64,000 nt of DNA from JAUWCL01 sp964599375 (GCA_964599375.1 CAZREW010000003.1:62001-126000); one strand, 5' to 3'; positions 45,856-55,110 are shown, counted from the first letter of the stretch. Numbers and translations: made by a program. Notes: a model not told the origin generated them from the letters alone.

Positions 45856-46038
45856 TCGCTGAAACTGTTACGCGGCCGCGACGTATGGATCAAGTGCAGG
45901 ACGGCTGAAGGATCGTCGGCAGGGTATATTGCATTCACAAGGATCAGGAATATCAAAGCGTCAATATTTCCGATAATCGCGGGCCTGCTTCTACCGTCCG
46001 TTTCGTCGGGCGCCGGTGTCCCGGCTCCGGACGGCCTG
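45856..46038 (+). other. In-frame open leader upstream of the Omp85-like gene encoding a signal peptide without a standard start
   Basis: This 183-bp stretch is in frame with the downstream gene and free of stops after TAA 45853-45855. Near its end it encodes FTRIRNIKASIFPIIAGLLL then PSVSSGAGVPAP, a textbook basic-hydrophobic-small signal sequence. The only start-like codons in place are ATT (45928) behind AGGG, or ATC (45940, 45952). The nearby ATG at 45885 is out of frame. Confidence 0.55.
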
Positions 46039-47514
46039 GTGAGGGACCGCGAAAAAATAAAGCCGGAGCAGCTGACCGCGATGGTGGATCTCCCTTCAAG
46101 GAAGGTCTATTACGGCGGGTTGATGATCGCGGCCGCAGACACCGTCGCCGGACCGGTCATAGTGATCAAGGGCTCTCTCGATGTTCAGGACGGTGCGGTA
46201 CTCAATGGAGACGCGTGGGTAATAAACGGGGACATGATCCTCACGGGCACAGCCGCAATAGGAGGCAGGGCCTGCCTGGTGAACGGTTCCGAATACCTCT
46301 CCCATGACGCAAGCATAAGGGGCGGGATCGAATACTACCGGTGCGAGTGCCGTCTGGACGACGAGAAGTTCGAGGACTCGGGCGAGGTCTTGTTCCTGAA
46401 GGAGGAGGATCCCCGGGCGGTCAGGACGAAGATCGCTTTCAGCCCGGGAAGGCCGACCAGGGTAGACTACGAGGCCGTCCGTCTCGGGTTAATGCGCGAG
46501 AACGATAGGCACAGGAATCCATACACGAGGGTGCATGCTTTCCTTCATGTGCCGATATGGAAGGATTCGGGAGGCTTCCTCGGGTTCGACGCGGGTGTCT
46601 CGGTGCCGATTTCAGGCGACCGGCTGAGACTTGAGATCGCCGGGTTCAAGAGGACGGAATCGAACGATGAATGGCAGATCGGGCGTCTCGAGAATGGTTT
46701 TATCGTCATGATGACCGCGGACGATTATCTCGATTACTGGGAGCGCAGGGGAGGCGAGATCGGGCTTTCATGGATACTGACTGAGTATCTGACGCTAGAC
46801 GGGCATGTATCCTTCCAGAAGGATGTATCGCTCGACGCGATGAGGATACCCTCGCTGCTGCGCAGCACGAGACGGTACAGGGAGAACCCCGCCATCGACG
46901 AAGGCGAGAGGCTGGCTGTAGACCTGAGGATCGGCTACGATTCGAGGGAGGACGAGAGCTGGCGCAGGAGCGCGTGGCGTCTCGAACTCTGGATGGAGAA
47001 GGGATTCGACGCTGGCCAGGCGGATTTCCCGTACGAAGCGTTCGATATCGAACTGGCCAGGTACCAGTATCTGGGACGCTCATCAAGGGTAGATCTGAGA
47101 GGGAAGGTCTTCTCGACTTTCAGCCACGTGCCGGGACAGATCACACGCACACTGGGCGGATACGCGGGGGTCAGGGGAGCGAGGGACATGCCGTTCCCGG
47201 TAGAGAAGGGTGACAGGCTCGCCCTGTTCAGCGTCGAGGCCCGCACGAGGCTCCCCGACTTATGGGGCGTAAGGTCGCTATTCACCCGCTGGGACCTTAT
47301 CGTCTTCTCCGACATGGGCCTCCTGGCAGACGCCGGGAACAAGGAAGCCCCGTTCGGTTTCCTCGACACTCCTTTCGGTGAGTGGGTGAAGACGGCCGGG
47401 ATCGGGTTCTGCGGGCAGTCGTTCCTGCCTTATGTCGGGTTCTACATAGCGCAGGACCTGGACAGGGAGAAGTTCGAGCCAAGGGCGCTGCTAAGATTCG
47501 AGAAAACGTTCTGA
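46039..47514 (+). CDS. Omp85/BamA-like outer-membrane barrel protein with N-terminal repeat domain
   Basis: At least 491 residues from GTG 46039. An in-frame signal-like stretch (IKASIFPIIAGLLLPSV) lies just upstream without an ATG, GTG or TTG, so the true start is probably further 5' and unusual. Residues ~35-95 have a bactofilin/beta-helix-like repeat (VIVIKGSLDVQDGAVLNGDA, WVINGDMILTGTAAIGG). From ~150 the chain is a barrel; LGGYAGVRGARDMPF resembles the conserved (V/I)RG(F/Y) loop of Omp85 barrels, and the C-terminus ends with a strand closing on Phe (RALLRFEKTF). No POTRA domain is evident. The ABC exporter genes begin 30 bp downstream. Confidence 0.75.
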   Translation: MRDREKIKPEQLTAMVDLPSRKVYYGGLMIAAADTVAGPVIVIKGSLDVQDGAVLNGDAWVINGDMILTGTAAIGGRACLVNGSEYLSHDASIRGGIEYYRCECRLDDEKFEDSGEVLFLKEEDPRAVRTKIAFSPGRPTRVDYEAVRLGLMRENDRHRNPYTRVHAFLHVPIWKDSGGFLGFDAGVSVPISGDRLRLEIAGFKRTESNDEWQIGRLENGFIVMMTADDYLDYWERRGGEIGLSWILTEYLTLDGHVSFQKDVSLDAMRIPSLLRSTRRYRENPAIDEGERLAVDLRIGYDSREDESWRRSAWRLELWMEKGFDAGQADFPYEAFDIELARYQYLGRSSRVDLRGKVFSTFSHVPGQITRTLGGYAGVRGARDMPFPVEKGDRLALFSVEARTRLPDLWGVRSLFTRWDLIVFSDMGLLADAGNKEAPFGFLDTPFGEWVKTAGIGFCGQSFLPYVGFYIAQDLDREKFEPRALLRFEKTF

Positions 47515-47544
47515 CCGTGTGAAACCAAGAAAAGGTCCTTGAGG

Positions 47545-48480
47545 ATGGATACTGAAAATATGGCGATTCTGAGCGTCGAGAAGCTGAAGAAGCGTTTCGG
47601 CAGGGTCTTCGCGCTCAAGGGCGTGGACATTGTGCTGGAAAAGCCCGGTGTTTACGGATTCCTAGGACCGAACGGCGCGGGGAAGACTACCACGTTCAAG
47701 CTTATCGGCGGGCTCTTGAGGCCTACCGGCGGAAGGATAATGATCGGAGGCCTCGATGTCGGTACCGACACGGCCAGGGCCGTTTCGAAGCTTGGGATAC
47801 TTTTCGATCAGCCTGCCTATTATCCCTACCTGTCGGGTATGGAAAACCTTATCGTCTTCAACAGGTGGATGGGATCGGGAGACACACAACGCGCCGCTCG
47901 GCTACTCGAGATAGTCGGTCTCGGGGACGCAGGCGAAAAGAAAGTCGGCGGATATTCCTGGGGGATGAAGAGGAGGCTGGGGATCGCCGCTTCGCTGCTG
48001 GGCGATCCGGCCGTCCTTCTCCTGGACGAGCCTACCAACGGGCTGGACCCTGCGGGCATCGCCGACATGAGAAAACTCCTGCCTCGCCTCGCCTGGGAGG
48101 AGGGCCGGACAGTCCTGCTCTCTTCCCACAGGATGGAAGAGGTGTCGCAGATCTGCGATCACGTCACGATCATAAACAGGGGGGAGATCGCGGCTTCGGG
48201 CACGCCGGCCCAGCTGTCGACAGGCACGCCTTGGATAGAGATCGAATCTCCGGACGTCGACAAGGCGATCAGGCTGCTCGAGGGATCGGGTATTGCCGGC
48301 GAAATAAAGCGCAGGAGCGCGGCGGTCATCGAGGTCATGGCCGATGGAAAGACAGCTTCATCGATAAACGCGCTGCTCGTTGGGAAGGGCATCGAAGTGG
48401 CCGGGATCCGTGAAAAAAGGGAATCTCTGGAGGATATCTTCTTCCGTCTCACGGGAGGGGGAGATGATGCTGGCAGCTGA
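47545..48480 (+). CDS. ABC-2-type exporter ATP-binding protein
   Basis: About 311 residues from ATG 47545 (TTG 47539 is an alternative). Walker A GPNGAGKTTT, the variant signature GYSWGMKRRLGIA (as in many DrrA/CcmA-type exporters), Walker B plus D-loop LLLDEPTNGLDPAG, and the switch His in LSSHRMEE. The C-terminal ~90 residues follow the DUF4162-type accessory pattern (REKRESLEDIFFRLTGG). It overlaps the permease gene by 17 bp. Substrate unknown; the next genes suggest an envelope or surface role. Confidence 0.93.
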   Translation: MDTENMAILSVEKLKKRFGRVFALKGVDIVLEKPGVYGFLGPNGAGKTTTFKLIGGLLRPTGGRIMIGGLDVGTDTARAVSKLGILFDQPAYYPYLSGMENLIVFNRWMGSGDTQRAARLLEIVGLGDAGEKKVGGYSWGMKRRLGIAASLLGDPAVLLLDEPTNGLDPAGIADMRKLLPRLAWEEGRTVLLSSHRMEEVSQICDHVTIINRGEIAASGTPAQLSTGTPWIEIESPDVDKAIRLLEGSGIAGEIKRRSAAVIEVMADGKTASSINALLVGKGIEVAGIREKRESLEDIFFRLTGGGDDAGS

Positions 48481-49279
48481 GATATCGAAGGTCCTCTCGG
48501 CCGAGAAGGTGAAGCTCAGGAGGCAGAGGACGACGTGGTCGATCCCTCTCTCGGTCGCGGTGATGACATTTCTCGTATTCCTCGCCATCGCCTACGCGGC
48601 GGCCAGAGACTGGGCCGGCATCCAGAGCGGGTTCTATCTCGCCTCGGCGACAACGGGATGGATGATTAATGTCACGGGCCTGCTCGCGATGATCATCACC
48701 TGCTTCCAGATCTCCGGTGAGTTCGCCATGGGCACCGTGAAGCCGGCGTGGGTCAAAGGACTTTCCAGGCACGGATGGCTCTCGGGGAAAGTCGTGGTCG
48801 CCGCGATGGCCGTGACCGTGCTCTTCGTAATAGTCCTAGCCGTGTCGCTGCTGAGCGCCGGAGCGAGGCATGGTTTTACTGACCTGATGGAGAAGGACTT
48901 TACAGTCCATACGGCGGCCGCGCTGTGGAAGGGATATATCCTCTGCTCCGCTCTCACACTTTTTTCCCTCTGGGCCGTCGTGACGGTAACGTCGATGCTT
49001 GCGGCCTGTCTAAACAGGACCGGCTCAGCTATCGCGGCCGCCGTGCTGCTGGCCGTAGCTCTTTCCGTAGCGGCCGTATTCGGGCCTGCGAGGCCGTTCC
49101 TTCTTACTTCCGCGCTGAGCCTGCCTTTCGAGCAGATGACGGCGATGTCGAAGGGACTGCCCCTTCCCCTCGAATGGGGGGACCTTGTCTGGAAGACCCT
49201 CGCGTGCGCGGGGGCCTGGCTGGCCATATCCTGCGCGGCCAGTCATGCGATAATCGCGAGAAAGGAGATAACCTTCTAG
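48464..49279 (+). CDS. ABC-2-type exporter permease
   Basis: Start at ATG ATG 48464/48467, behind GGGAGGGGGAG and inside the ATPase gene, giving ~271 residues. Six TM helices are predicted at roughly 23-43, 60-85, 107-132, 160-185, 190-212 and 238-265. The layout (cytoplasmic N-terminus LAAEISKVLSAEKVKLRRQR, then TM1 and a loop before TM2) is standard for NatB/ABC2_membrane_4-type subunits. It forms the channel with the ATPase encoded just upstream. Confidence 0.9.
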   Translation: MMLAAEISKVLSAEKVKLRRQRTTWSIPLSVAVMTFLVFLAIAYAAARDWAGIQSGFYLASATTGWMINVTGLLAMIITCFQISGEFAMGTVKPAWVKGLSRHGWLSGKVVVAAMAVTVLFVIVLAVSLLSAGARHGFTDLMEKDFTVHTAAALWKGYILCSALTLFSLWAVVTVTSMLAACLNRTGSAIAAAVLLAVALSVAAVFGPARPFLLTSALSLPFEQMTAMSKGLPLPLEWGDLVWKTLACAGAWLAISCAASHAIIARKEITF

Positions 49280-49288
49280 AAGATCATC

Positions 49289-50824
49289 ATGAAACTGACA
49301 ACATGGATAACCGCTTCAATGGCGATTGCGGCGATGGCAGTGGCCACAATCACCGTGAACGCCTACGCGGAAGAAGAAGCATTCAAGCTGTCGACTATCA
49401 GTGTCGCCGACAAGCTCCTCTATCTCCAGGAGGAGGATCTGAACCTTGACGGGCTGAAGGATATACTTATAGTCCATCGCAAGGGGCTGCAGCCGGATGA
49501 GACCAAGTGGGTCTCGATATTCTGGCAGATGGCAGACGGCGGGTTCTCGACGGCGGCGGACCAGTCATGGGAGATCGATTCCCTGGCCGTCTCCCTCGAT
49601 ATCGGCAACGTCGCCGGCGACGGGCGCATGGAACTCTGCATCCTCACTCCCTCAGGAGTGAGCTACTACCCGATAGACGGAGACGTCTACGAGACCAGCC
49701 CACGCGTTCTTTTCGAGACCGACGACCTGTTGGGACTCTTCCCGTCGAAGAGGACTGTCCCCTTGATCGATTTCGTCAGGGACTGGAACGGGGACGGCCG
49801 CGACGAGGTCGCCGTTTTCAAGTTTCACGGGCTGTCGATATTTTATCCGGACGCGACAGGCGACTATTCGATAGAGAATCTGCTCGAGATGGAGTTGCAG
49901 ACGTCGATAGGCAGGGTGCGGTCGGAGGGAGAGAGGGAGCAGACCGATGGTCTCTGGATGTCGTATTCATTCCCTGCCATGAAGCTTCTCGATTTTGACG
50001 GGGACGGCCTAGATGATCTCTGCGCGACCCGCAACGGGTTGGTAAGGGTCTACAGGCGCACGGCTGACGGCTATTTCGACGCTAAGCCCGTCATCGACCA
50101 TTTCTTCGACGTCCTCACTCAGAAGGAGAAGATAGAGGGGATCGCCAATGTCGAGACGATCGTCTACGACCTGAACAATGACGGTCTGGGCGACGCAATA
50201 GTCACAAAGCAGACTGCAAAGGGCCTTTCGAACTTCAGGGGCGTCATCAACATCTTTAACGGAAGTCAGGATGGCTATGCCGAGCAACCCGACCAGGTGA
50301 TCATATCGGAGGGAACGGCTTCGGCTCTCGCCCTGATCAGGGATGTCAACGGTGATGACCGTCTGGATCTGATACTGCCGTCGGTGAAGATCAGCATAAG
50401 CGCGATCATACGGTTTCTCGTGACGAGGTCTATCCCGATCAGCTTCAACATATTCCTCCTGCACGAGGATAGCAGGTTCTCCGAACGTCCCGATTTTACA
50501 AAGGAAGTGAAGTTCAAGATCGATTTCTCCGGTGATTCTGACACTCAGGCGATGGATCTCGACGGAGATTACAATGGAGACAAGAGAAAAGATTTCGTCT
50601 TCGGGACCGGAGAGAACGAGCTTTCGATATATCTCGGCGAGTCGGGACACGATGACAGGCTGTTCTCGAAGAAACCGGTGGCGCAGGTCGAGGCCGAAGC
50701 TTATGGAGATCTGCGCAGCCCCGACCTGAACGGGGACGGGTATTCAGACATGCTTATCTACTATCCCAACAGCAATGACAAGAAGGGTATGGTCCAGGTG
50801 CTGATGAATCTCAGAAAGCTCTGA
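49289..50824 (+). CDS. Secreted FG-GAP/VCBS-repeat protein
   Basis: A 511-residue exported protein with a signal peptide (residues ~1-28, cleaved after NAYA). At least seven calcium-type Dx(D/N)xDGxxD loops mark FG-GAP/VCBS beta-propeller blades: DLNLDGLKDILIV, DWNGDGRDEVAVF, DFDGDGLDDLCAT, DLNNDGLGDAIVT, DVNGDDRLDLILP, DLDGDYNGDKRKDFVFG and DLNGDGYSDMLIYYP. It lacks the FlgD-type tail found in other exported proteins here. It starts 9 bp after the permease gene, so it is probably co-transcribed with the ABC exporter. Confidence 0.88.
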   Translation: MKLTTWITASMAIAAMAVATITVNAYAEEEAFKLSTISVADKLLYLQEEDLNLDGLKDILIVHRKGLQPDETKWVSIFWQMADGGFSTAADQSWEIDSLAVSLDIGNVAGDGRMELCILTPSGVSYYPIDGDVYETSPRVLFETDDLLGLFPSKRTVPLIDFVRDWNGDGRDEVAVFKFHGLSIFYPDATGDYSIENLLEMELQTSIGRVRSEGEREQTDGLWMSYSFPAMKLLDFDGDGLDDLCATRNGLVRVYRRTADGYFDAKPVIDHFFDVLTQKEKIEGIANVETIVYDLNNDGLGDAIVTKQTAKGLSNFRGVINIFNGSQDGYAEQPDQVIISEGTASALALIRDVNGDDRLDLILPSVKISISAIIRFLVTRSIPISFNIFLLHEDSRFSERPDFTKEVKFKIDFSGDSDTQAMDLDGDYNGDKRKDFVFGTGENELSIYLGESGHDDRLFSKKPVAQVEAEAYGDLRSPDLNGDGYSDMLIYYPNSNDKKGMVQVLMNLRKL

Positions 50825-50950
50825 GGTCAACACGCTGAGGTGATTCGCCGTTTCCGGCAGGGCCGCAGCCGATGATGAGAATTCCGGCCGATTAAGCTGG
50901 AAATCTCACTGATGGAGAATATATTTTAGGTATACACAAGGGGGTGAACG

Positions 50951-51814
50951 ATGAAGTCCAGATTCCTTTTTGCCGCCCCTCTTGCCGCCATCCTTGCCGT
51001 CGGCCCTTCATGCAGTGATGAGACGCCCGACTCCGTCGGCCGGGGCGTCATGCCGGCAGAAGCTACCGTTCCCGATCTTTCCGAGAATATAGCCATCGCC
51101 TACGAACAGAGGGTCTTCGTCGAGTCGGAAGGGATCTCCGTCAAGTTCATGGATTTCTCGGAGAGCCGCTGTCCGAAAGGCGCGGCGTGCGTCTGGGAGG
51201 GGGAAGGGATAGTCGATCTGACGATCGAGAACGCCGAAGGAGACGTCACCGAAGCTTTGCCGGTTATCAGGCCGGGCAGGGATCCTGACAGGTTCACCTG
51301 GCTGAAGTCTTACGCGCTTGGTTATCGCATAACCCTGCTCTCGCTCGAGCCCTATCCGGATATAAGTCATCCGTCAGAACCGGAAGATTATACGGCCCTT
51401 CTTGTTATCGAGAAGATCCCTGATCCCACCGGTTGTGACCATGTCATGTTCACGCAGGGCGATCCGTCGGCGATGTGCAGGGACGAACTTAAGATATCGG
51501 GTGGTGCGATCGACGGGATAGTCCTTAAGGTCGAAGTCAGCTATGGAGGCGGGTGCGGCGATCACGAGTTCATCCTTCTCGGCAGGCCGGATTTCAAGGA
51601 ATCATTCCCTGTGCAGATCGATCTGTACGTGCACCATCGTAATATCGACGATTACTGTGACGCGATCGTCAGCGATACGCTCTGTTTCGATCTGAGGAGG
51701 ATCGTCGAACTCTATGAGGGCATCTATCAGTCGTGCGACGACATACTGATAAATGTGCTCGACTGCAACATGAACGATCCGGATGAGAAGTTTCAGGTGC
51801 TGTTGAGGCCATAA
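50951..51814 (+). CDS. Cysteine-rich lipoprotein of unknown function
   Basis: A 287-residue lipoprotein with lipobox VGPSC (Cys21); ATG preceded by AAGGGGGTG. Residues ~50-130 contain SESRCPKGAACVWEGEGIVD, a (D/S)SRCP...C.W.GE motif known from small uncharacterised secreted proteins. The C-terminal half is cysteine-rich (GCDHVMF, AMCRDEL, GGGCGDHEF, DDYCDAI, TLCFDL, SCDDIL, LDCN), suggesting disulfides in the periplasm. No enzymatic motif is recognised. It is convergent with the radical SAM gene, 9 bp apart. Confidence 0.83.
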   Translation: MKSRFLFAAPLAAILAVGPSCSDETPDSVGRGVMPAEATVPDLSENIAIAYEQRVFVESEGISVKFMDFSESRCPKGAACVWEGEGIVDLTIENAEGDVTEALPVIRPGRDPDRFTWLKSYALGYRITLLSLEPYPDISHPSEPEDYTALLVIEKIPDPTGCDHVMFTQGDPSAMCRDELKISGGAIDGIVLKVEVSYGGGCGDHEFILLGRPDFKESFPVQIDLYVHHRNIDDYCDAIVSDTLCFDLRRIVELYEGIYQSCDDILINVLDCNMNDPDEKFQVLLRP

Positions 51815-51823
51815 CGGGAGGCT

Positions 51824-52684
51824 TCAGTCCTCGAATCCCTCGAAGCTGTGACCCGCGTAGGCGTCGCATCTCGAGCACAGTTCGATCTTCTCACGTTCGC
51901 CCCTCGAAAGGTAATCCGCGTATCTGAATCTCCGTTCGCCGTTCCATATCTCCAGTACGCTTTCCTCGTTGACGTTGCCGATGACCGCTCTTCCAGCGAT
52001 GTCCCAGCAGCAGAGGACTGCACGGCCATCGGTATAGAAGAACATCTCTTCCCTCATCTTTATACACGGTTTGCGGACCATCTTCACCCCTTCGGTCCAG
52101 GGCCAGTTATACAGAGGTACTATCAGAGCCCTGTCGACACGTCCGCTCCAGAATTTGATATAGTCGCGTTGTTCGTGACGGTTGGACTCCATGTCGATCA
52201 TCCTTACCTCGGTCACGACTTTTCTTTCAGATTCGCGCGCCATCCTGGCGAATCTCTCTATGTTCTTCACCACGCGTCCGTAGTCGAGCCCTACGCGGTC
52301 CTTCTCGTAAGTCTCGGCCGAAAACGCGTCGATACTGAACCGGACCAGGTCGATGCCGGCTTTTATCAACGCCGCGGCGGTCTTCTCCGTTAGCGCATTG
52401 CCGTTGGTGTTTATCTCGGCATGGGCGGTCGCGTCTTGCTTGATGTAGGCGATGATCTCGGGGAGCCTAGTGTCTATCAGGGCCTCGTTCTGAAGGAACG
52501 GCCTGTAGGTGATGCCCAGCCCCCGCGTGTCGTCGATGATCTTCTTCCACGTGGCGTCCGGCATCCTGCGAGGAGTCCTGTCGATGTCCCTCTGAGGGCA
52601 GAAAGGGCACTGAGCGTCACATCCAAGGATCGATTCTATCTGTATGAATCTGGGCTTTGCGGAGAACCTGTTTTTATCGGTCAC
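51824..52684 (-). CDS. Radical SAM/SPASM-domain enzyme in the LPS-core operon
   Basis: A 286-residue radical SAM protein starting at a GTG that overlaps the previous stop (GTGA). The [4Fe-4S] motif is C22-x3-C26-x2-C29 in GCDAQCPFCPQ. A SPASM-type C-terminal region follows: RKPCIKMREEMFFYTDGRAV, LCCWDIAGRAVIGNV, VLEIWNGERRFRYADYL and the final LCSRCDAY. SPASM enzymes modify peptides, sugars or other substrates through auxiliary clusters. The tight coupling to Kdo transferase suggests a lipid A/core or glycan substrate, but this is inference from position only. Confidence 0.9.
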   Translation of the reverse strand: MTDKNRFSAKPRFIQIESILGCDAQCPFCPQRDIDRTPRRMPDATWKKIIDDTRGLGITYRPFLQNEALIDTRLPEIIAYIKQDATAHAEINTNGNALTEKTAAALIKAGIDLVRFSIDAFSAETYEKDRVGLDYGRVVKNIERFARMARESERKVVTEVRMIDMESNRHEQRDYIKFWSGRVDRALIVPLYNWPWTEGVKMVRKPCIKMREEMFFYTDGRAVLCCWDIAGRAVIGNVNEESVLEIWNGERRFRYADYLSRGEREKIELCSRCDAYAGHSFEGFED

Positions 52685-54000
52685 GTCAGACCTTTCTTTT
52701 TTTCCAGGTATTTCTCTATGAGGTCAAGGCAGCGGAGCGCCGCCCCGCAACTTCCTCTTATGAATCTTGACGCTTCCTCTCCCATGGCTGCGAGCTTTTT
52801 CCTGTCGCCAAGAAGGTTTCCCGCTTCGCGGGCGAATTCCTCGTCCGTGCGGACCACCCTGCCGGCGCCGAGCCGGACCAGCATACCAGCTTCCCAGGAA
52901 TTGTCAATCTTCGGCCCGAAGAAGACCGGCAGGCCGAGAACGGCTGGTTCCATGACGTTGTGAACGCCGGTGGTCCAGCTTCCTCCGACATAAGCGATGT
53001 CTCCAGCCCTGTAGAGCTCCGCGAGGTAGCCGATACCGTCGGCGATTACAACCGGAATCGCGGCATCCCACGTTTCAAGTGAGGAAAGGCGCGCCGAGCG
53101 CATTCTGTGGCTCTTGAGCTCCTTCTCTACCTGGGAGAGCCGCTGCTCGGTCGGCTCGTGGGGTGCCAGGACCATGGCTGTCCCTGGATGCCCGGCCAGC
53201 AGGCGGGTGAATCCAGGTATCACGATCGCCTCGTCCCTGGGCCATGTACTTCCGGCGATTATGAGGGCGCGGCCTTCGCCTAGGATCGCTTCCGGGATCT
53301 TCACGTTCGAGGTATCTATACGCCGGCAGACCTGGTCGAACCTGGTATCGCCGGCCGTGACGATCTCTGTATTCCCGCCGAGGTGCTTGGAGAACCGCTC
53401 CGCGTCCTCGTCCGATATCGCGGCGATAGCGTCGAGCGTCGAATAGAGCGAGCCGTAAAACCTCTTCGCTGGCCCTGCCAGCCTCTTCGACGAGGGGGAG
53501 AGAGTGCCGGAGATCAGCACCTGCGGGATTCCTGACTCTCCGGCCTCCAGGATCAGGTTCGGCCAGAGGTCGAATTTGACGTATACGATCATGGCGGGCT
53601 TCAGCGTATCGAGGCAGAAGTGGACGTTCGAGACCGTATCGACAGGCAGGTAATCGACAAATGCCAGGGCGGGATTCCTGGCCGACCTGTCGTGTTTCTC
53701 GAAATAGTTCAGTCCAGAAGGGGAGAAGAAGGTAAGTGCGATCTGGACCGAGCCGCCGTGCCTTTCGGCAAGCAGATCCATCACGGGTCCGGCCTGGAGG
53801 AATTCACCCACCGAAGAGACGTGGAACCATACCGTCTTTTTTTCGGGATCGAGCGCGGCGCTTTTCCCGAGCCATCTATCCTTCAGGCCTTTTCTGCCTT
53901 CGATGCCTTCGGCTATCTTGGCGTTAAACTTCGCCGACACGCCGGCCCAAGCCTCGGCGACGGGAAGGAGCAGGTTGTAGAGTCCACGCTCGAAGCTCAT
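52681..54000 (-). CDS. waaA: 3-deoxy-D-manno-octulosonic acid (Kdo) transferase
   Basis: The start is the ATG at 54000, overlapping the upstream stop as ATGA, giving 439 residues, close to the ~425 of WaaA/KdtA; a longer reading into the neighbouring gene is not family-like. Motifs: VWFHVSSVGEFLQAGPVM (the Glu region needed for acceptor binding), ALTFFSPSGLNYFEKH, IVYVKFDLWPNLI, LIAGSTWPRDE, APHEPTEQRL, and YVGGSWTTGVHNVMEPAVLG. It adds Kdo to the lipid A precursor at the inner membrane, evidence that this organism makes LPS. Confidence 0.95.
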   Translation of the reverse strand: MSFERGLYNLLLPVAEAWAGVSAKFNAKIAEGIEGRKGLKDRWLGKSAALDPEKKTVWFHVSSVGEFLQAGPVMDLLAERHGGSVQIALTFFSPSGLNYFEKHDRSARNPALAFVDYLPVDTVSNVHFCLDTLKPAMIVYVKFDLWPNLILEAGESGIPQVLISGTLSPSSKRLAGPAKRFYGSLYSTLDAIAAISDEDAERFSKHLGGNTEIVTAGDTRFDQVCRRIDTSNVKIPEAILGEGRALIIAGSTWPRDEAIVIPGFTRLLAGHPGTAMVLAPHEPTEQRLSQVEKELKSHRMRSARLSSLETWDAAIPVVIADGIGYLAELYRAGDIAYVGGSWTTGVHNVMEPAVLGLPVFFGPKIDNSWEAGMLVRLGAGRVVRTDEEFAREAGNLLGDRKKLAAMGEEASRFIRGSCGAALRCLDLIEKYLEKKKGLT

Positions 54001-55040
54001 ACCATTCCTTCCGCCGGTGTGATGATCCTGTCGATCGCTGAAAGCACTTCTTCCGGAGTGATCGCCTCGAGGCATTCCCTGCTCCTCATATGGCAGGGCC
54101 TCGCGCCGTTGCGTGAACATGGCCTGCAGGCCATGTCTCTCTCGAGGGCGGTGCTCCTTTCGAGAAGCGGGTAGTAGCCGAACTGCCTCACGGTAGGACC
54201 GAACAGCGCAATGACCGGCGTACCCATGGCCTCGGCGATGTGCATGGGAGCGGAATCGTTGGTCACGAGAAGCGATACTCTCCCCAGAGCTGAAGCGGTC
54301 TCCATGAGCGACAGCCCGCCGCAGGCATCTGCCACGCCGTCGACGGACGAGACCTTACGGCAGACCTGCGTTTCGGCGCTTCCTCCGATGACCAGTACTC
54401 CGCGTCCCGAGGAGGAGATGGCTCGCGCGACCTCAGAGTATCCCTCGACCGGCCATCTCTTTGTCTCCCACCTTGCGCCCGGAGCTAGTGCCACTACAGT
54501 GCGTCCGGCAAGTCCGTTTTCCTCGAAGAAGGTGTCGACAGCGGCTTGAGCCGCCAGGGAAGGATAAAGCCGGGTGGATACGCTCGGGACTTCAGTGCCG
54601 AGCGCGTCGAGCAGGCCGACGTACCTGTCCTTCATCGATACGGTATCTCCGTAAAGGTCCCTGCCGGCCCTTATCAGCGAGATCTTCCGGATATGTTCCT
54701 TTCCGAGCCGGACCTTCCTGCCGGCTCGGAGCGTGTGATAGAGGAAGCCGCTCCGGACCACATTATGCGCGTCTATGATGATCTCGAACTTCTCTGTAGC
54801 GAGCCTCTTTCTGAAGCTGAGTAGATCCCTGAAGCCCGCGTCAGAGGGAAGAGCGTGGATCTTCCCGACATGCGGGTTGTCCTCATAGAGCTCGCGGTAC
54901 TGTTCCTTCGTGGCCAGATGCAGCGCATGGCCGGGGAAGGAGACCGCGATCCCCTCGACAAGAGCTGACAGAAGGACAAGGTCCCCGAGGGAGCTGAATC
55001 GGATAAGAAGTATCCTGGGACGTTCTTTGTTCATAAGCAT
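53997..55040 (-). CDS. Glycosyltransferase family 9 (heptosyltransferase-like)
   Basis: About 347 residues from ATG 55040 (AGG 8 bp upstream); ATG 55034 is an alternative. GT9/ADP-heptose:LPS transferase features: ILLIRFSSLGDLVLLSALVE, ALAPGARWETKRWP, GGLSLMETASALGRVSLLVT, NDSAPMHIAEAMGTPVIALF, FGPT, and a Cys-rich end ACRPCSRNGARPCHM. It probably extends the inner LPS core after Kdo. It is the first gene of the minus-strand operon GT9 - Kdo transferase - radical SAM, with four-base overlaps at both junctions. Confidence 0.92.
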   Translation of the reverse strand: MLMNKERPRILLIRFSSLGDLVLLSALVEGIAVSFPGHALHLATKEQYRELYEDNPHVGKIHALPSDAGFRDLLSFRKRLATEKFEIIIDAHNVVRSGFLYHTLRAGRKVRLGKEHIRKISLIRAGRDLYGDTVSMKDRYVGLLDALGTEVPSVSTRLYPSLAAQAAVDTFFEENGLAGRTVVALAPGARWETKRWPVEGYSEVARAISSSGRGVLVIGGSAETQVCRKVSSVDGVADACGGLSLMETASALGRVSLLVTNDSAPMHIAEAMGTPVIALFGPTVRQFGYYPLLERSTALERDMACRPCSRNGARPCHMRSRECLEAITPEEVLSAIDRIITPAEGMV

Positions 55041-55110
55041 CTGGCCTGCATGGAGTTTGCTCAAAGGAATATACAGCAGGGGGCCTGGCAAGTCCAGACG
55101 CAATGCGCAA

